From positions 17,829,246 through 17,893,245 of the forward strand of contig OX463862.1 of the NCBI GenBank assembly GCA_949825065.1: a stretch of 64,000 nucleotides of DNA. Direction: 5' to 3'. The notes beneath the pieces are model-generated. The model saw nothing but the letters and a program-made list of their open reading frames with translations, did not search any database and was not told where the DNA came from. Positions 62,996 through 64,000 of this stretch are shown here, piece by piece (positions within the stretch are counted from its first letter, which is position 1; every line of letters begins with the position of its first letter). The translations under genes were made by a program, and so were the position numbers. The stretch comes from Odontocerum albicorne. Its lineage: Eukaryota; Arthropoda; Insecta; Trichoptera; Odontoceridae.

Positions 62996-63440
62996 TGCTG
63001 GTCACATCATACTCGTCAAATTACAGCATCTTCAAAATGTTTGACTAAGATTTATTTTTTTCTGAGAAAGTACGATCACATCACTTTATACCAGAGGGAG
63101 CTGAACTAGTTGAATGTGAGAAATAGACATCAAGTTCACATAATATCTCTATTGTATAAAATCCTTAACTGTCCCGCCGCCCCCTCTTATCTGGCTGAAA
63201 ATTTTCAGCGTCTTTCTGATCATGGACTTGCACTACGCTCAAAAGATTGTTTGTTTACTCTTTTATTTTAGATCGTCCTTTACTGTCCATGCAATGAAAC
63301 TCTGGAACAAGTTTCAAACCAATGTTAGACTCGCTCCGTCCATTGCATGCTTTAAGAAGTGACTAAAAAAACTCTTCATTTCTAGTCAGTAACAAAGCAT
63401 GTCCTGATTTTTCTTTCATCTCCACCATCCCTTAATTTTA
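62996..63440 (+). pseudogene. CR1-like reverse-transcriptase tail, opposite orientation
   Basis: Plus strand, frame-broken: LRKYDHITLYQRELN, then SLLYKILNCPAAPSYLAENF, then QRLSDHGLALRSKD, then NEALEQVSNQC-like text. It follows the end of CR1 reverse transcriptases (KYDHITPYR.EL.WL....R....L.LLY.I......SYL...F....). Confidence 0.72.
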
Positions 63441-63735
63441 ATTTAATTGGTGATATCTCACTTTAACTTTTATTGTGTATCAGGTCTGTAAATATGAAAC
63501 CAGAATTTTTTATAGAAAATACACTACTGAGAGACTAAACCTTAGCAAACAGGTATGGAAATAAGATATAATTATAAACATGTATTACCATACATGTATG
63601 GTACCATACCATACATGTATCTTTCTTCGATTTTACCCCCTCGACAAGTTGAAACCCTGTTACACATTATGTCTGTAAATTTGAAACCGGATTTTTTTTT
63701 AGAAAATACACATGTATTGTATGAAAATGGTAAAA

Positions 63736-64000
63736 AATATTTTATTCAAAGTATTGCCCATCGCTAGCTACACATTTTTGCAATCTCTCTGGCAATTTGT
63801 GGATGCCATGCCAAAAAACTGTTGCTCTTTTGAGGCAAACCAATCATCGAGCCATTTTCGTAATAAGTGAAGCGCTGCTCAGCAAGTGCGTGTCCCATCG
63901 ATGCAAATAAGTAGTAATCAGATGGAGCCAAGTCTGGTGAGTAAACCGCATGCGAAAGTATTTGCCAACTTAACGCCTCAATCGTTTCCTTGGCCAGTTT
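63736..64000 (-). pseudogene. Mariner transposase C-terminus, frameshifted
   Basis: Minus strand from the right edge: KLAKETIEALSWQILSHAV, then YSPDLAPSDYYLFASMGHAL with AEQRF. This contains the third catalytic Asp (SDYY). After a frame change near 63,860 it reads KWLDDWFASKEQQ, and after a one-base loss in a T run near 63,822 it reads WHGIHKLPERLQKCVASDGQ and ends YFE plus a stop at about 63,745. The wording is mauritiana/Mos1-like, different from both other mariners here. The rest lies outside the window. Confidence 0.88.

Larger units (their letters stand above)
62328..64000 (-). other. TRAPPC12 intron (partial) filled with repeats
   Basis: No further exon is recognisable. The intron holds the unclassified repeat (62,505-62,765), two oppositely oriented CR1 tails and a mariner fragment, plus an 18-bp perfect palindrome TACCATACATGTATGGTA at 63,586-63,603. 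Confidence 0.75.

Noticed and set aside
62328..64000. A further TRAPPC12 exon
   Set aside because: I looked for an upstream TPR-linker exon with AG/GT borders on the minus strand; every open stretch there is explained by CR1, mariner or the unclassified repeat.

Overview
The window looks like repeat-saturated euchromatin of an arthropod, most likely an insect. It is AT-rich, has spliced genes with GT-AG introns, and carries mariner, hAT, Helitron, RTE- and Jockey/CR1-type non-LTR elements, TTAA-flanked MITEs and a tRNA-derived SINE family. The species and order cannot be fixed from the sequence. I see no rRNA gene, no convincing free-standing tRNA gene and no CRISPR array.

Only two host genes can be supported. 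(1) CARM1/PRMT4 (27,244-28,842, plus strand) is a complete 532-codon arginine methyltransferase in one uninterrupted exon. (2) The C-terminal part of TRAPPC12 (minus strand, five exons between 62,327 and 55,240, about 280 residues) encodes the TPR-containing subunit of the TRAPP trafficking complex. Its upstream exons lie beyond the right edge. The two genes point toward each other, about 26 kb apart, and have no evident functional link.

Layout. 1-1,010: right end of a 334-bp satellite array abutting an RTE endonuclease fragment. 1-24 kb: dense nested transposon debris (RTE and Jockey tails, SINEs, minisatellites, a deletion-derivative mariner at 5,165-5,566, a dead mariner at 9.2-10.25 kb, a three-level nest at 11-12.2 kb, an RTE tail holding two oppositely oriented SINEs at 13 kb, a fully intact mariner at 19,421-20,712, a hAT-like MITE at 21.5-22.1 kb). 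24,123-26,624: decayed Helitron with recognisable ends. 27.2-28.8 kb: CARM1. 29-55 kb: mostly unannotatable AT-rich DNA with scattered MITEs, hAT elements, LINE tails and SINEs. 55.2-64 kb: TRAPPC12, whose introns hold three TTAA-flanked MITEs (one nested in a SINE), a TA-type MITE, an RTE tail, a second hAT-like MITE, CR1 fragments and, at the right edge, a frameshifted mariner.

The most interesting points are the intact mariner with perfect 31-bp termini; five TTAA-bounded non-autonomous elements, one carrying three near-perfect palindromes built from AGGTCA half-sites; a mini-mariner that retains only the start of the transposase DNA-binding domain; a 117-bp (39-codon) unit tandemly amplified four times inside a dead mariner; and several nested insertions where an empty-site copy elsewhere in the window allows the order of events to be read.
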